From Rhodospirillaceae bacterium (GTDB lineage Bacteria; Pseudomonadota; Alphaproteobacteria; UBA7985), in the NCBI GenBank assembly GCA_002700865.1, contig PAFB01000127.1, positions 1 through 7,945 on the forward strand: 7,945 nt of DNA. Direction: 5' to 3'. The notes under the pieces were generated by a model. It was not told the origin of the DNA and searched no databases. It was given only the letters and a program-made list of their open reading frames with translations. Of the stretch, positions 7,409-7,945 are shown piece after piece (position 1 is the first letter of the stretch; each line of letters opens with the position of its first letter). Both the position numbers and the translations under genes were made by a program.

Positions 7409-7423
7409 TCGCTGTGTCAGCGA
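7409..7423. repeat. 6-bp palindrome at the predicted transcription start of the surface-protein operon
   Basis: TCGCTG (7409-7414) and CAGCGA (7418-7423) are perfect inverted copies around a three-base loop. On the minus strand the stem is followed by TTTT and then an A/T-rich leader. It overlaps the expected transcription start, so it could be an operator, a stabilising 5' hairpin, or a weak attenuator. Only the symmetry is certain. Confidence 0.35.
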
Positions 7424-7425
7424 CG

Positions 7426-7454
7426 TTTAAGACTTTTCAGCTTTTTTAGCTCAA
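7426..7454 (-). promoter_or_regulatory. Candidate sigma-70-type promoter for the surface-protein/sulfotransferase operon
   Basis: On the minus strand TTGAGC (7454-7449, 4 of 6 to TTGACA) is followed after 17 bases by CTTAAA (7431-7426, 3 of 6 to TATAAT). A start near 7419 would give a leader of about 50 bases before the ATG at 7371. The surrounding DNA is AT-rich compared with the genes. The match is moderate and was chosen by position and spacing. Confidence 0.35.
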
Positions 7455-7813
7455 CTGCCTTTTCCGCCACTTACACGGCAAAATCGCGTGAGAACTGCGC
7501 TCTTATTAAGGCGACGAGGCCATGGGCTTCATCATGCCAATCAAGGAAACGCTGGACCTTCCGCCTTCATTTATAGGCGAGCAGGCCCTTCCCCCGCTAT
7601 TTCAAATCAGGGTATGGATAAGCCTCAGTCACGCGAAGAGCAAAAGATTCGGGATAAAGCGGTGGATAACCCGGTATAAAGTGTCGCCCGAAGCATATTA
7701 TTACGAACTCGACGGGTACGGAATCAAGTTTATGCGCTTAATCTTGCGACTCGGAAAAGTGTTATGCGCCGGCCAGCATTGCGGTCAAAATGCCTCCTCA
7801 ACCGTATCTTCCA
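7455..7813. other. Gene-free intergenic stretch
   Basis: This part of the gap between the surface-protein gene and tRNA-Leu is less GC-rich than the genes around it, and I see no convincing gene. One + strand frame is open from an ATG at 7522, but it ends inside the tRNA, has no well-spaced ribosome binding site and encodes nothing recognisable. A short direct repeat ATAA-N2-CGGT occurs at 7654-7663 and 7666-7675, followed by ATAAA at 7676. A small RNA cannot be excluded by eye. Confidence 0.5.
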
Positions 7814-7841
7814 TTGATTTCCAACGACGCTTCCTTATGAC
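7814..7841 (+). promoter_or_regulatory. Candidate promoter for tRNA-Leu
   Basis: TTGATT (7814-7819, 4 of 6 to TTGACA) and TATGAC (7836-7841, 4 of 6 to TATAAT) are separated by 16 bases. The -10 box ends 21 bases before the mature 5' end of the tRNA, which would leave a short leader for RNase P to remove. Placement and spacing are good and the match is moderate. Confidence 0.45.
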
Positions 7842-7862
7842 AGACCTGTCGCAAAACCAGCC

Positions 7863-7945
7863 GGCCCCTTGGCGGAATTGGTAGACGCTGCGGACTTAAA
7901 ATCCGTTTTCCTTTGGAAGTGCCGGTTCGAGTCCGGCAGGGGCTA
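7863..7945 (+). tRNA. tRNA-Leu (anticodon UAA)
   Basis: A class II tRNA folds cleanly. The acceptor stem pairs GGCCCCT (7863-7869) with AGGGGCT (7938-7944), including a G1-U72 wobble also found in E. coli tRNA-Leu(UAA). The D arm is TGGCGGAATTGGTAGACGC. The anticodon stem GCGGA/TCCGT encloses the loop CTTAAAA with anticodon TAA at 7897-7899, which reads UUA codons (and UUG by wobble). A long variable arm follows (TTCC-TTT-GGAA), as expected for Leu, and the T arm is GCCGG-TTCGAGT-CCGGC. The discriminator base A73 is the last base of the window, so whether CCA is encoded cannot be seen. Confidence 0.96.

Noticed and set aside
7522..7884. 120-codon + strand open frame in the gap before tRNA-Leu
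   Set aside because: It ends inside the tRNA, has no well-spaced ribosome binding site and shows no recognisable domain. The tRNA fold is far stronger evidence for the shared bases.

Overview
The window looks like chromosomal DNA of a moderately GC-rich Gram-negative bacterium, most likely an alphaproteobacterium. This is an inference from the LptD outer-membrane protein, the RTX/S-layer-like surface protein, the Nu-class (YfcG-like) glutathione transferase and the form of the tRNA-Leu. I cannot name the genus.

Layout. On the + strand, bases 1-995 hold the 3' end of a VOC/glyoxalase-fold gene that overlaps the start of a YfcG-like glutathione S-transferase gene by 4 bases (ATGA). Six bases further on, lptD ends on the opposite strand. 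The minus strand from 7371 down to 1002 carries three genes in order of transcription: a 1029-residue RTX/S-layer-like surface protein, a PAPS-dependent sulfotransferase whose start overlaps its stop (TAATG), and, after a 197-base gap, lptD. From 7378 to 7862 there is an AT-richer gap with no convincing gene. It holds a likely promoter for the surface-protein gene and one for tRNA-Leu(UAA), which fills 7863-7945 on the + strand to the last base of the window.

How the genes may work together. LptD is the outer-membrane lipopolysaccharide translocon. The big protein is predicted to sit on or leave the cell surface, and the sulfotransferase translated with it is cytosolic. This makes the minus strand a cell-envelope cluster. 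The most interesting part is the translationally coupled pair. The surface protein has a tyrosine/glutamine-rich low-complexity stretch with tyrosines about every ten residues, and it seems to carry both an N-terminal signal-peptide-like segment and a C-terminal RTX/type I secretion-like end. A cytosolic sulfotransferase made alongside it could sulfate the protein itself before export, or a glycan displayed with it. That is a hypothesis; the sequence shows only the coupling, the domains and the composition. The VOC-GST pair looks like an ordinary small detoxification or redox operon.
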